Shown in pieces: positions 11,000-21,999 of a stretch of DNA of 64,000 bases. The notes under the pieces were generated by a model. It was given only the letters and a program-made list of their open reading frames with translations. It was not told the DNA's origin and did no database searches. The position numbers and the translations under genes were made by a program. Numbering within the stretch: the stretch's first letter is position 1; each line of letters begins with the position of its first letter. Origin of the DNA: Beta vulgaris subsp. vulgaris. Taxonomy: Eukaryota > Streptophyta > Magnoliopsida > Caryophyllales > Amaranthaceae. Where the stretch lies: assembly GCF_026745355.1 (NCBI RefSeq), contig NC_079209.1, positions 20,661,571 to 20,725,570 on the forward strand, read 5' to 3'.

Positions 11000-11585
11000 C
11001 CACTAAGATTGGGACAAATGGAACATACCCATATTCAAATTACTATTTGTAGTTATGCTTAAGCTAAATTGAATCTTTGATCTATAGTGGCACGGTGGCA
11101 ATAGAGGGGTGGTGGCAGTAGGATGGGGGAAGGTGGCTGGTGAGATGGTGAGAAGGAGGAAGAAGGAGGTTGGTTAAAGAACGAAAACGAGGGAGAAGTT
11201 TTTTTTTTTAAAAAAAAAAACATCTACAAAAAAATTGGTAGGTGTAATGTTCACCTGCTGAAAAGGTTAACAGTAGGCCATAATCAGTTTGCCTTGTTTA
11301 AAATAGAAGGGTGTTAAAGTTTTTACTTATTCAGGGATAATCGAATACATGACTCATTTTTAGCGGACGGGTCAAAGGTTGACTTCGTTCTTTTTAACAA
11401 TTTTTCCTTAAATATATGTAACATTTTCTGTATACACGTTATGTAACACATTACTTTGTTTTTAATATCTTTGGTTATGTAAAATACGACAGAAAATTTA
11501 TGTAACCATGTTCATAACTACAAGTTATCTTTCAAGACGACTTTGTAGATCGATCATTAATTATAACAACTCTGCATTATTTTAG

Positions 11586-13348
11586 GGATACATTGGAAAG
11601 TTACTCAGCTGAATTGCAAAACCTTGCAATCAAACTTCTTGATTGCATGTCAAGAGCTCTGAAGATCGACACAAAAGTATTGAGAAGGGTGTTTGGAGAT
11701 GAAGGACTTCAATCTTTCAGGATGAACTATTATCCACCATGTAAACAACCTGATAAGGTAATGGGATTAACGGCTCATTCGGATGCTGTTTCCCTCACTA
11801 TCCTCCTCCAATACAATGATGTTATTGGCCTACAAATAAAGAAAGATGGCAAGTGGGTTTCTGTTAAGCCCCTTCTTAAAGCTTTCGTGGTTAACATAGG
11901 GGATATCTTGGAGGTATGTAATATTTCTTTAATATTAAATATTCTTTTAATATATTCATTAGCTCTTCTACAGTTTTCTCGTGACACTTTGATCAGTGAT
12001 CTCCTCGACGCAGAAAGTGGTTATGTGCATAACATGTTACTCTTTCATATGTGAAGAAGTACGATATTCTCATAAATATTTAAGAAGTGGCGTATTCAAT
12101 TTATTTATAATGTCTGTCTACCAATTTTTTTAGAAAATATTAAACCTCAACTTTATTATAATATCTTCGTTTCTCAATAAATGAAACACTTTACTTATTT
12201 GAAAGAGTTATAATAAGTGTAACCAAACTCTAAATGGTATAGAACAATTTACTCTTATTAATAATATATATTCCAGCAAAAAGCAAGAGTAGGCCACTAC
12301 TTATGTGTTTCATCACTTGAATTACTCTAATTTATTGTTGTCCCAAATTTCTCTCTCCATCCCTTAGTATTTCCCTACTTTCCCTATATTGCTCTTATTG
12401 AAAAACAAAGGATGTATATAATAAAATAGAGAACTTTGGTGTCTACCTGAATTTTCTTAAATACCCTTTTATGTATTTGTTGTTCCAAGATAATTAATGA
12501 GGCCAAAATAGCCATGGAAATAAAAAAAAGACTAATAAAATTTAACTTTATTTGGAGTGAAGGTAACTTCCAATATTTTTTTAAAATAAAAAAAAAACAT
12601 GTAAATACCACCGATGAATCTCAAAGTAATAATTGAACATATCTATTTAATCGTTATTCATTAACTATAGAGATATAATTATACATTTATATTGTACGTA
12701 GGTTTTCAGAAAATATATCAAGCCTTTTTTAGATATATAGCATTATAGCTATACATTCATTTGTATAATTGCATATAAAATAAAATTTTGACCTAAAATA
12801 ATGGATAATGATTAAACTAAAAAAAAAATCCAAAAAAAATCACCTACGCAGGAATCGCGTGTAAAAGAAGTACTAGTTTCAAAATGAGGTCAGAGTGGTT
12901 GACCATAAGTTTGTAGTGCATACCAAATTGACCTTAAGTGTTTCACTTATGATTATTGTATTATGTATAGGGCATACCAAATTGACCATAAGTGTTTCAC
13001 TAATAATGATTGTATAGTGCATACCAACTTGACCATGGTGTTTCACATATAGTTTCCAAATCATAATTTTGCTTTTGTGTATGCATGAAGATTGCGACAA
13101 ATGGAATATATCGAAGCATTTTGCATCGGTCGGTTGTGAATTCAACAAAAGAAAGGATATCAATTGCCACATTTCATATGCCTGCACTTGATGCGGAGAT
13201 AGGCCCGATATCCGAGCTAATAAAGCCAGGTACTCCGGCACAATTTAGACAGATAAGCGTGGCGGATTATTTTAAGGGATACTTTTCTCGTGCCCTCGAC
13301 GAAAAATCCTACCTTGATGTTATGAGGATCAATGAAAAGCATACTTAA
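11586..13348 (+). CDS. 2-oxoglutarate/Fe(II) dioxygenase (SRG1-like), last two exons
   Basis: Two exons join in phase. The first (11586-11913) follows a TTTTAG acceptor and ends GGGGATATCTTGGAG before GTATGTAA. The second (13091-13348) follows TGCATGAAG and ends in TAA. The product has [17 protein letters not shown] (iron ligands His and Asp), [16 protein letters not shown] (third ligand His), ERISIATF (Arg that binds 2-oxoglutarate), and the C-terminal [21 protein letters not shown]. This is the catalytic half of a soluble plant dioxygenase of the SRG1/codeine-demethylase-like group; its substrate cannot be told. An AATAAA lies at 13524-13529. The N-terminal exons are not found intact: upstream is filled with MULE, gypsy and CACTA DNA. 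It is therefore either a gene with a huge intron or a truncated one. Confidence 0.85.
12165..12415. mobile_element. Degenerate Stowaway-like MITE in intron
   Basis: CTTCGTTTCTCAATAAATG near 12165 is mirrored by CTTATTGAAAAACAAAGG at about 12395-12412. This is a diverged pair of terminal inverted repeats of the kind seen in Stowaway elements, about 250 bp apart in the AT-rich intron of the dioxygenase. Boundaries are approximate and a TA duplication is only suggested. Confidence 0.4.
12895..13051. repeat. Intronic tandem repeat, three units
   Basis: Three degenerate copies of a unit around GCATACCAAATTGACC followed by TAAGTGTTTCAC lie between 12895 and 13051, spaced about 55-65 bp, just before the last dioxygenase exon. 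Confidence 0.75.
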
Positions 13349-15429
13349 TTGGGTTTCATATTACAGTGATCAACTTACTCTGAAATAGTTATATCTTTGT
13401 TTCACATGAAAGTAAAATAAATTTCTAGGAGTTGAAATGTAATTGAGTGGGATTTGGGAATCATGTAACTTGAATTTCACGAGCTCGTCATATGTGTAGT
13501 TTGTATTTTCCCCACCTTCATGTTAATAAAAAATACATAGTTTTTGGCAATACCCCGTGTAATCTCAATATCATAGTTGAGGATAATTGATGTCTTTAAT
13601 TATTCTAATTATATATGTCTTTTGTTTTGATATGAGGTCTGGCTTAATTTTGAGGTTAAGTAGTGTGAAATTATTTCCATGAAATTTTAAGTTAAATACA
13701 TGGGTTTATTGAACATAATAAAAAGAAACTACAAACACACAAGAAGCATATTGGGGCACGGCGATGGGAATGCAAATTATTTATAATGCATGGTGATGGT
13801 AATGACAGTAGGTATAAAAAGCAAAGTATTGAAAACATAATTTAAAGTGACTCATTACTTGTTCTCATTGCATGACCGGCTTATCTAGCCAAATCGAGAA
13901 TAACATGATAAATCAAACTTTCCTAAATTAGAAAATGCTTAATTTCATGGAAATCCTAGTTTAGTAATCAAATTTAATCTATCCGTAACTTCATCTCTCG
14001 ATCTTTCACTAGGGATTCAAAATATGCAACTTAATTGGTCATCAATCACCCAACAAACCAAAGCAAACAAGCTTAATCAACAAGTTAAACCCCAAATATT
14101 TACTCCCTAACTTAGTTATAGGATCTAAGGATCAAATGAAGGCTACATCCCTCCCCCTAGTACGAAACTACTCACATCATAGCAACAAATCAAATCAAAG
14201 CTTGAAATAACTTCAACAACATAACTTTCGAAGATAGAGAAAGGGAAAATAATAAAATAATAAAAACAAGATCTAATCAAGCAAAACATTAACTAAACAA
14301 GATTATAGAAAGAGGAAAAGAAATGAAAAAAAAATTACCAACTTATAATCTTACATAAGTTTGAAAATGAAGTTCAAAAGTTTCAAGCATACTTTCTCTC
14401 TCCTTGGATTCTATGGATTTGAATGTTAAACCAAATAAAAATCTCACTTAATTAGAATATAAATTAAGTTTATCTAAACAGATTGAAACTTCTCTTGTAT
14501 AGTGCTAAAATAAGCTAAGTATAATTACAATAACACCCTTACAAAAGAGAATTAGTAAAAGTTCATTTCTGGAAAAAAAAACTCCAGCAAGCCAGGCAGG
14601 TGACCCAACCGTAGCGCTCGGATTGTATATATTCGACCCAGACGAGTCACCTAAACGGCTCAGGCGGGTCATTTCGTCCAAGCACTCGGGTCAAGGCAGA
14701 CCCATGACATTGGGTTAGCTCTGTTTTCACTTCTAGTCTTCTCTTGAGCTCTTTGATGCCCCTTTCATTGATTCATTGTAACTCGATTTGTGCAAATCTC
14801 CTCAATCATGCTCCAAATTCCTGAAATCAAACAAAGCACCCAACAAAAACGTACAAAGAGGAATATTGCACAACATGAAGAAAATAGTTAGCAATTTAGC
14901 CTAAACTAACTCAAAAACCACTATAAAACCAACTAAAAATTATTAAAAAGCAAAGAAATAAAGCATACATCAATTACACTTCCAAAAAGACAACAGACGG
15001 ATTGTAAGGCCAATCGCAAAGTATACCAAGCTCATCACTAGATCGAGGTCCTGCAAAATTTACTAAATTTGTCCATGGTATCAACTAAGTAGTTGCAAGA
15101 AGACATGAATTACGAAGTCTAGGGTTCTTTGAAGATAAGTGATTAATCATGATTATAAAAATATTTAAATAAAACCAGAATATGAAAAATCTAATAAAAG
15201 ATTATCTATTTTTATATATAATAAGATCGATATGGCATATTGATCTAAGTATGGCACATTTCAATTGAAATATGTTAAAATAAGATAAGCGAAAACTCTA
15301 AAATTTAAAAAAACGTGAAATAAAATATGAGATAAATCACTAAATATAATGTTAGAGTTATTTTTTTAAAATGAAAAATTGATATAAAATAATCACAACT
15401 ATTAACCATCACACCAATGTGTGTCTGAA
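13349..15429. other. Non-coding flank with an unidentified repeat-like segment
   Basis: No reading frame is supported. 13349-13980 is AT-rich 3' flank of the dioxygenase. The part from about 13990 to 15000 differs in texture. On the minus strand it runs from a TGATGTATGCTTTATT-like start through a TTTGATTTCAGGAATTTGG stretch to a GC-rich patch at 14580-14710 full of GGGTC/GACCC words. That layout resembles the non-coding interior of a long non-autonomous LTR element, but I found no paired LTRs or target duplication. 15000-15429 is plain AT-rich DNA. Confidence 0.4.
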
Positions 15430-15835
15430 TTAGCTAAATTAAATATCCTTAGTTGTCTTAAGAGTTAGTGTCGTTCCTACGAGAATTCATACTTACTTTA
15501 TTCGAGTTATCACTCTTCCATTGTCTTACAAATTGTATTTTTGGATAAGGGTTTGAGTGAACTCTTGTAAGTGTGAGAAGTTTTGAATGAAGCAAGAGAA
15601 AGAGAAAGTAACTTTGAGTGAAGTTCGAGAGGAACAACAGTTGTGGGAACTGTTGTTGGGAATAGTATAGGAACTTAAGTTGTGGCTCGAGAGAAACGTA
15701 ATAGGTTTGTAAACAGAGTCGTTTGGCCTATTATAGTAGAAAGTTTGAGTTTAAAATCCTTGTGGTCGAGGTTTTTTCTTCCTATTGGGCCTAGGAAGTT
15801 TTTCCTCGCTAAAATCTCTTTGTTATTCCCTAATT
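15430..15835 (+). repeat. Decayed LTR fragment of the SIRE-like family
   Basis: Reads collinearly with the reverse complement of the LTR at 28946-30283. Shared words include TTTGAGTGAAGTTCGAG/TTCGAGTGAAG, TTTGGCCTA, GAGTTTAAAATCC, GTGGTCGAGGTT, TTGGGCC and GAAGTTTTTCCT, in the same order and spacing. Many substitutions and small indels show it is much older than the LTRs at 28946 and 48392. Its orientation is opposite to the nested copy. No internal region accompanies it, so it is a solo LTR or a fragment. Confidence 0.75.
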
Positions 15836-16462
15836 AATTTACCGGTAAATGAAATAATGAGATCATTGACACGAGCAGATATCGGTTAAATAAATAATAT
15901 AAATTATGAAAATCTTAATTACTATTATAAATAATTACGATTAACTTTTAAAATTTGAATTATAAGGCATGAGATTTGGGGTTTAGTTGTTTTAAATAGT
16001 AATTTGGTAGGAATATTTGTATTCCTAAGGCAAAATCCAAAACCATCAAATGAGCAAAATCTAAACTGTTGGATCATCATAATCAAGAGCACACAAGAAA
16101 ACAAAACAAAGCAGTTTCTCATGTTGGATCATCTACTTTCTTGGATGCTCTTAATAATTACCCACAGTTTGGCACTATTGGATACACTGATGATTCTAAG
16201 CTTGAAATTGCGGTGTTTTCTTATGTTATTCATGAGACTGGACATAAGCATTCACTTTTATTACATTTACCATGATCTTTTCTTGAATTAACGGCCTACA
16301 ATTTGCTGATGAGGTGTTGTTGTTGTTCGAGGTGTTGTATCCAGTATTCGTGTGTATTTTTGTTGCGAGAATATGAGTTATAAGAATTACTGTTAAAAGT
16401 TTTTTTTCCCTTTTTTGATATTTTAGATCTATTGTTGAAATGGTGGTCATATGATTATTGGG
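15836..16462. other. AT-rich flanking DNA, no feature supported
   Basis: A short open frame at 16069-16275 shows no convincing family match. The stretch ends at the target duplication TTGGG (16458-16462) of the large copia element. Confidence 0.5.
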
Positions 16463-16992
16463 TGTAGGAACAAAGACTAATAACAAACTAATTAATCTTA
16501 TCTGATAACCGTGGCGTGAAGAAATCATTGCCCTAAAGTTGAATTTACCCCGCAACAACACAAGGACTCATAGCAATCAACCTCCAGGGATACACGGGTC
16601 CTGTGTTTCCAGTGTTGATGGGAAAAAAATTGAGAACGATCTTGAGTATTTCCCAGATTTTTTGGTATAGAAAGAAAGCAGAGAAGAAGAAAGAGTTTCG
16701 TATTTTTCTTTCTCTAATCAAACAATAAACCTCGGTATTTATAGAGAGAAAAAAACCAGAAGAAGATTGAAAAGATGGGTGCAAACGGTCATAAATCTGC
16801 CTGAATATTGACCCAAAACTTTACTTTAGTTAAATTTATTCCCCAAAGCCCAAGGCCCAAGGCACTGGCCCTGGCCCAGTTCGGGCGGGCGCGCGCATGT
16901 TGTAACTCGACTCGCCACATGCCCACTAAAAGTCTCTTTGCTACACAACTCAAAGGGTAGAGGAAGTGTAATGCACTAGGGGAAAAAAAACA

Positions 16993-17168
16993 GAAAGGGC
17001 TGCGCAGGAATGGCTGCGCTTTTCGTAAAAGCGCAGCCCTTCTGTAGGTAAGAAGGGCTGCGCTTTTTTAAAAAGCGCAGCCCTACTAAGTGAAGGGCTG
17101 CGCTTTTTAAAAAAGCGCAGCCCTTCTGCTATGTAGGGCTGCACTTTTTAAAACAAGCGCAGCCCTTC
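16993..17168. repeat. Left subterminal hairpin array (GGGCTGCGC)
   Basis: About five inverted units of AGGGCTGCGCTTTT with AAAAGCGCAGCCCT, as at 278-560. After it the sequence (17170-17420) is the reverse complement of 1-240. Confidence 0.88.
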
Positions 17169-17654
17169 CTGAAAAAATTTGAAATAAAAAAGTTCGTGGG
17201 CTTCAAATATTAAGCGGAATTCGTCAAATATATTATCCCTCATTCTCTCTCCTCTCTCACGTCCCTCATTATTCCTTTCCTCCTTCTCTCTCATCCTCTC
17301 TTCTCTCTCAAAAACTCCCATAAACATTTGCGACAAAAACCCTGAAATGATTTGCACTAAACATGATGACGGAGTCCGATTGCCTATTGTGATACCTTTT
17401 TGGAAGCGGAACAGGCCAATGAGTCAAACTCACCGCTTTGCTGTGATGTTTAGGCTTTTTAGGCCATCCGAGTTCGTTTAAGCCTCCAAATAGGCATTTT
17501 AAGTTTTTCCGATTTTTTTTCCCCTTAAATTATGTATTATGGTTTTGTTTTATGTATTTAAACATTATTAGGTTAATGTTTGGAGGTAGTTCTTGTATTT
17601 TCAGATCTATAATGTTCATGTATACTCCTCTCTTTCACTAGTAGAAAAAACCTC

Positions 17655-17815
17655 AAATGCTCCGGTTGTTTAGGCTCCAAATGCTCCGTATTTAACGCGT
17701 AGCAGACGTCATACGAGCATTTGAGCATTTTACAAATGCTCCGGTTTACAACCGGAGCATTTTGTTTTAAATGCTCCGGTTTTTCCTTAACAACCGGAAC
17801 ATTTGTGCTTTTCTT
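17655..17815. repeat. Subterminal repeats of inner CACTA, left
   Basis: At least four copies of AAATGCTCCGGTT or its complement AACCGGAGCATTT lie between 17655 and 17815. Matching copies, somewhat decayed, lie at 25620-25770 on the other end. They are the likely transposase-binding sites of this family. Confidence 0.85.
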
Positions 17816-18754
17816 ATAAAAAAAAATGCAGACCTGCTACCCCTGCTGGCCAGCAGCATGAGTAACAGGTCTTCAAGCTTTACATATACAACATCTATAC
17901 ATATCTTACGTTAACATTAGCTACTATGTGCATCATAAATTTGTGTTGTTAAAAATATTGTGAGGCAAAGGCCTAGCAATCAAACCATTACTGACCCAAC
18001 CTGCTGATTCACTATCATGCTTCAAATAATCAAACTCCCTTCTTAAAAGACAAACATTTGAATTGCATCAAGTACAAACTAACAGAACTTATAAGTTCAA
18101 AAAATAAATAAAAAGAATCCAAAGATGCTCTAATTATAGTGGACAATCAGAGATAGCTACAAGTCAATTGAAACCTACAGGCTCATACAACATGGCACAA
18201 AGTTGAGCTCTCCTAGTCCATTCATCTAGCACGGGCTCCTTTGCAACCCTGCATCAAGGCAAATTGTAGTCAGTTGGAGTTTGCACAAATCAAACAAAAT
18301 ATAAGCAGATGAGAAATAAGGGTATAGGACAAACCCATAAAAATTGAGCACTTTCAAAATAGGGAATATTTGCGAGAAACCACCTTCTAAATTATCCTTT
18401 ATGAAGAAAATTACTGTTTTCTTTTTTTATTTAGTCATAAATCACCCTATATATACTTTTTTAAGTTCCACGACCATATACAAGTTCACATTAATAACAA
18501 ACATTCTTCATGAAGTCGGAAACAATAGTGAAAGGCTTAGCGATAACAATAAAAATGATGAATTCAGATTCATACTTTGAGTTAGGTTGTTTCCCACAAG
18601 TGTGTTATTAATAGACTTTAAGCCCATTACAAATGCAATGATGGTGACTCACACTACTATAACACAACCTTTAGAAATGCAGATATATAATCATACAACG
18701 GTGCTTTCATCATCACTCATGCATCATAGATGTTAGTATTATGCCTAATGGTGT

Positions 18755-19035
18755 CAATTCAGTTAACCAGTTCAGTTCTGGTTTAAACCAAACAGTTCAG
18801 TTGACTTCAGTTCAGTTAATTCAGTTATTATTTTCGAACTTAATTGATTCAGTTTAAACATTTTCGGTTTCAGTTTCAATCCATACAGTTAATTCAATTT
18901 TCAGTTAAGTTCAGTTCAGTTTACAGTTATCTTTTGGTTTGACCCGTACAATTTTGGTTTAAACAGTTGGCTTTTTACGGATTGCTATCAGTTAAACAGT
19001 TATTTTCAGTTCAGATTCAGTTATTTTCAGTTTCT
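18755..19035. repeat. CAGTT-rich simple repeat, left end of hAT-like element
   Basis: Dense degenerate repeats of TTCAGTTCAGTT, partly mixed with AACCGGTT-like words. A second block of the same composition and orientation lies at 21580-21915. They may act as subterminal transposase-binding repeats. Confidence 0.7.
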
Positions 19036-19634
19036 TAAGAAAACCCGCATTGACTCAGGTGAAAGTTGATATCGGTTATGCCGTGTACATCTTTTCACTT
19101 CGGGTCTCGCTTCGGGTCAAGTCATTATCCATTGCAGGAAATTTCAACTCAGTTGGACTTTTATCACATATGTTAAACTTGTCGAACACAACGATAGCAC
19201 CAAGAGACATATCTATATTTGTCTACGAAAGCGCATTTCGAAGTTGCCATATTTTCTATAAAATTATTTTATTAAAGGTTTAACATTTGATGGTATCGAA
19301 AAATTCAATTTCGAATTCTTCATTATTCTATAGTTTTCCAATGTGTAACTATCAATGATGAATTGGTGATTCGTTTTAGTCAAAGATCAAGATGATTGAT
19401 AATGATGAATTAGTTTATAAATCAGTTAATGTAAGTGGTTAATCATTAGGCTAATGGTCTTGCAATGTATAATAGAATTTGAAACAAAAAACATCTACTT
19501 AAATAATCCAAGTATTTATTATTGTACATAATGAATGTGCCAATGGTAGCCGCTAAGTTAATTCAAGATAACAATACGATATTTAAGTTAATCTATCGTC
19601 TTTATGTGAAATGTATTTTGAAACATAAAACATA

Positions 19635-19894
19635 CTCCCTCCGTCCCTAAATAGAATGCCCATTTCTCCAATGTACGTTTGCCAATGCACGTTTTGTATT
19701 GTTAAAATCTTTAATTTTATATTAGTAAAAATTATAAAAGTTTAATTTTCTTAATGTACGTAATGAGACGAATCAAACAAGACCTCACATGACTATGTTT
19801 TTTCTTATATATTAGAAATATTTTTTGAGAACTTTCTTTACCTTTGAATAGTGTCCAAAATAGAGATGGGCACTCTATTAAGGGACGGAGGGAG
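19635..19894. mobile_element. Stowaway-like MITE 1
   Basis: Perfect ends CTCCCTCCGTCCCTAAATAG and its inverse (CTATTAAGGGACGGAGGGAG, one base different), 260 bp, flanked by TA on both sides. This is the classic Stowaway (Tc1/mariner-derived) pattern. No coding capacity. Confidence 0.93.
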
Positions 19895-20207
19895 TATGGT
19901 TGAACTAATATGTAGTTATTGGGTTAGATGGACGATGTATCAATATAAATCATTAAGTTGATTCAACATAGCTATATTCAATTTAACTTAGTCATATTTA
20001 ATTTCAACTAATTTTGAAACTAAAAATATCTAATTGAAGTAGAATAAGTTGTTGTCAGATGAGATTAATGAACAGATCAACCAATGTAAGTCAATAAACT
20101 AATTCAAGATAACAATTATTTATTTAAGTTTAATAGTTTGTAAGTTAAATTCATTTCATAACTAAAACATCTAATTCAATTGATGCAAGTTGTCATGGAA
20201 TGAAATA

Positions 20208-20426
20208 CTTCCTCCGTTTTTTTTAGATGTTACACTTTCTATTTTAGGAAATTTTAAATTAGATGTTACACTTTTATTTTGGGTAATAACTTCTCTCTAT
20301 CTCTCTCCTATCACATGTTCACATGGGGCCCTTTTGTTTTTCATTCTCTCTATCTCTCTCCACTCCAAAAATCACCTAGGAGTCCGTGATTTGAAAAGTG
20401 TAACATCTAATAAAAAACGGAGGAAG
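20208..20426. mobile_element. Stowaway-like MITE 2
   Basis: Ends CTTCCTCCGTTTTTTTTAGA and the inverse of TCTAATAAAAAACGGAGGAAG, 219 bp, with TA duplications. The inverted repeats extend over AGATGTTACACTTT. Confidence 0.9.
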
Positions 20427-20651
20427 TATATGAATGTACCATCAATCAGTGACTTATAATAAGTTCATAGAATCCCAACATTTTCCATTTTCAATCCCAG
20501 CATGAATATATATATTTTTGTTCACTTATACTTCCTCTATTTTTTAATAGTTGTAACATTTTAACTTTTATGTTAATCAATACACAACTTTAACCATTAA
20601 TATATATCTAGTTATCTATTTGTGAAAATAATAAAGAGTTGAAATCTTGTA

Positions 20652-20907
20652 CTTCTCGGTTCTGCTTTAAATGAAACGTTTGCTTTTCATGCAACCCAAC
20701 ACGTTTCTTTAATCATTAATATCTTTACGTGTGCATACGTAAAAAAAATTTGAAAAATTATAATTTGATAGTATGAATCGAGACGAATCTAACAAGATCC
20801 CACTTGACTATATTTTTCTTTATATAATGTCGATAAATTGGAGTAAAAATAGATCAATAAATAGTATTATTTTAGTCAATGTTTCATTTAAAGTAGAACG
20901 AAAGAAG
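20652..20907. mobile_element. Stowaway-like MITE 3, diverged
   Basis: Ends CTTCTCGGTTCTGCTTTAAA and the inverse of TTTAAAGTAGAACGAAAGAAG, about 256 bp, with TA on both sides. The arms carry several mismatches, so it is older than the two neighbours. Confidence 0.75.
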
Positions 20908-21999
20908 TAATATTAATTCTGAAAAAGTACAATTTCTCTATTTCTCTTGAGTATTGAGTCAATTTCGTCTTCCCGCTAAACAAAAAAAAATAAGTCCATA
21001 TATTTCATCTTCCCGCTTAACAAAAAAATCAAGTCATCTACAAAATTGATCTTCCCGCCTACCAAAAAAAAGCAGTCATCTACAAATTTCAGTCTAGCTC
21101 CCAACATAGCCTTCGGTTTTTGCTTTACCCGTCTGTTACTCCTTACTCTGTTGTTTCATTTTTGAAAACTAACCCACTTTATTAGTTTATTTCATGGCAC
21201 CCATTCTCATTTTCTCTTTCTGTCTTCTCTCTTTTTCCTCTGTACCTATTTCTCTTTCTCTATTTTTTTCCTCTATCCGGTATTCTTGATTTCATATCTT
21301 ATTAGATCGATCAAAGCTAAGTATGATATTCTTTATTTAGTTTTAGATATTATTGGAGGATAATGTTTGTATTTTGGGATATTTTCCTCATTTTGTGGGA
21401 TTATTTACCTATAGAATCCATGTTGTATTAGGAAACTATATGTAGCCATGTGCCCATGTAGGTGGTAACACTCTAATACATATACACGGTTATGCAATTT
21501 TAAAGGCAGATTCATTTAACAAAACACAATTACGCTTTCTTCTTCATGGTATATATCAAGAGCCAAAGGCAATTGGTCAACTCAGTTTGATTCAATTCCA
21601 CCATTCGGTTAAAAACGGTTTTATTCAGTTTGATTCAATTCAGTTAAAAACAGTTTGAAACAGTTTTCAGTTAAATTCAGTTCATTTTCAGTTCAGTTCA
21701 GTTCAGTTTAAAACGGTTTTCCATGTAGTTAATTTCAGTTCAGTTTGTTTTCGATTGAGTTTCAGTTCAGTTTCAGTTTAGTTAATTGCAGTTTACTTTA
21801 ATCTGGTTGACTTATCGGTTTTTAACTTTTCAATTATGGGTCAATTCAGTTCAGTTTATTCAGTTCAGTTGATCATCAGTTTTCAGTTTAACCATCGGTT
21901 TTCAACCAAACTGACAACACTAATTATGCCTCCCTATGCTACTGGAAAAAGCAGCAAGAGAAGAGGTGCAGAAGTTACCATAACAAACTCAGAAAAGCA

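Larger units (their letters stand above)
711..11407. mobile_element. MULE-like non-autonomous element, split by a gypsy insertion
   Basis: Long inverted repeats face each other: GGAAAAATTATTAAAA at 711 matches the reverse of TTTTTAACAATTTTTCC ending at 11407. Similarity continues inward for roughly 100-200 bp with mismatches, including matching AAGTCA and CTAAAAATRAGTCAT blocks and a CCACCATC/GATGGTGG-rich part. Flanks are TTAAATACA (702-710) and TTAAATATA (11408-11416), a 9-bp target duplication with one mismatch, as in Mutator-like elements. Without the gypsy element at 1211-10999 it is only about 0.9 kb and has no transposase. It probably sits in an intron of the dioxygenase gene. Confidence 0.7.
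18746..21922. mobile_element. hAT-like non-autonomous element with CAGTT-rich ends
   Basis: Terminal inverted repeats TAATGGTGTCAATT (18746) and the complement of AACTGACAACACTA (ending 21922) agree at 11 of 14 positions. Both sides carry ATTATGCC (18738-18745 and 21923-21930), an exact 8-bp target duplication as produced by hAT transposases. Next to each end is a long run of CAGTT/TTCAGTTCAG words. No transposase gene is visible. Three MITEs sit inside, so the element is older than they are. Confidence 0.8.

Noticed and set aside
16069..16275. ORF with an HETGH (HExxH) motif, possible metalloprotease fragment
   Set aside because: The motif is isolated, the frame is short, no further zinc ligand or family block is visible, and the region is AT-rich and non-coding in texture.
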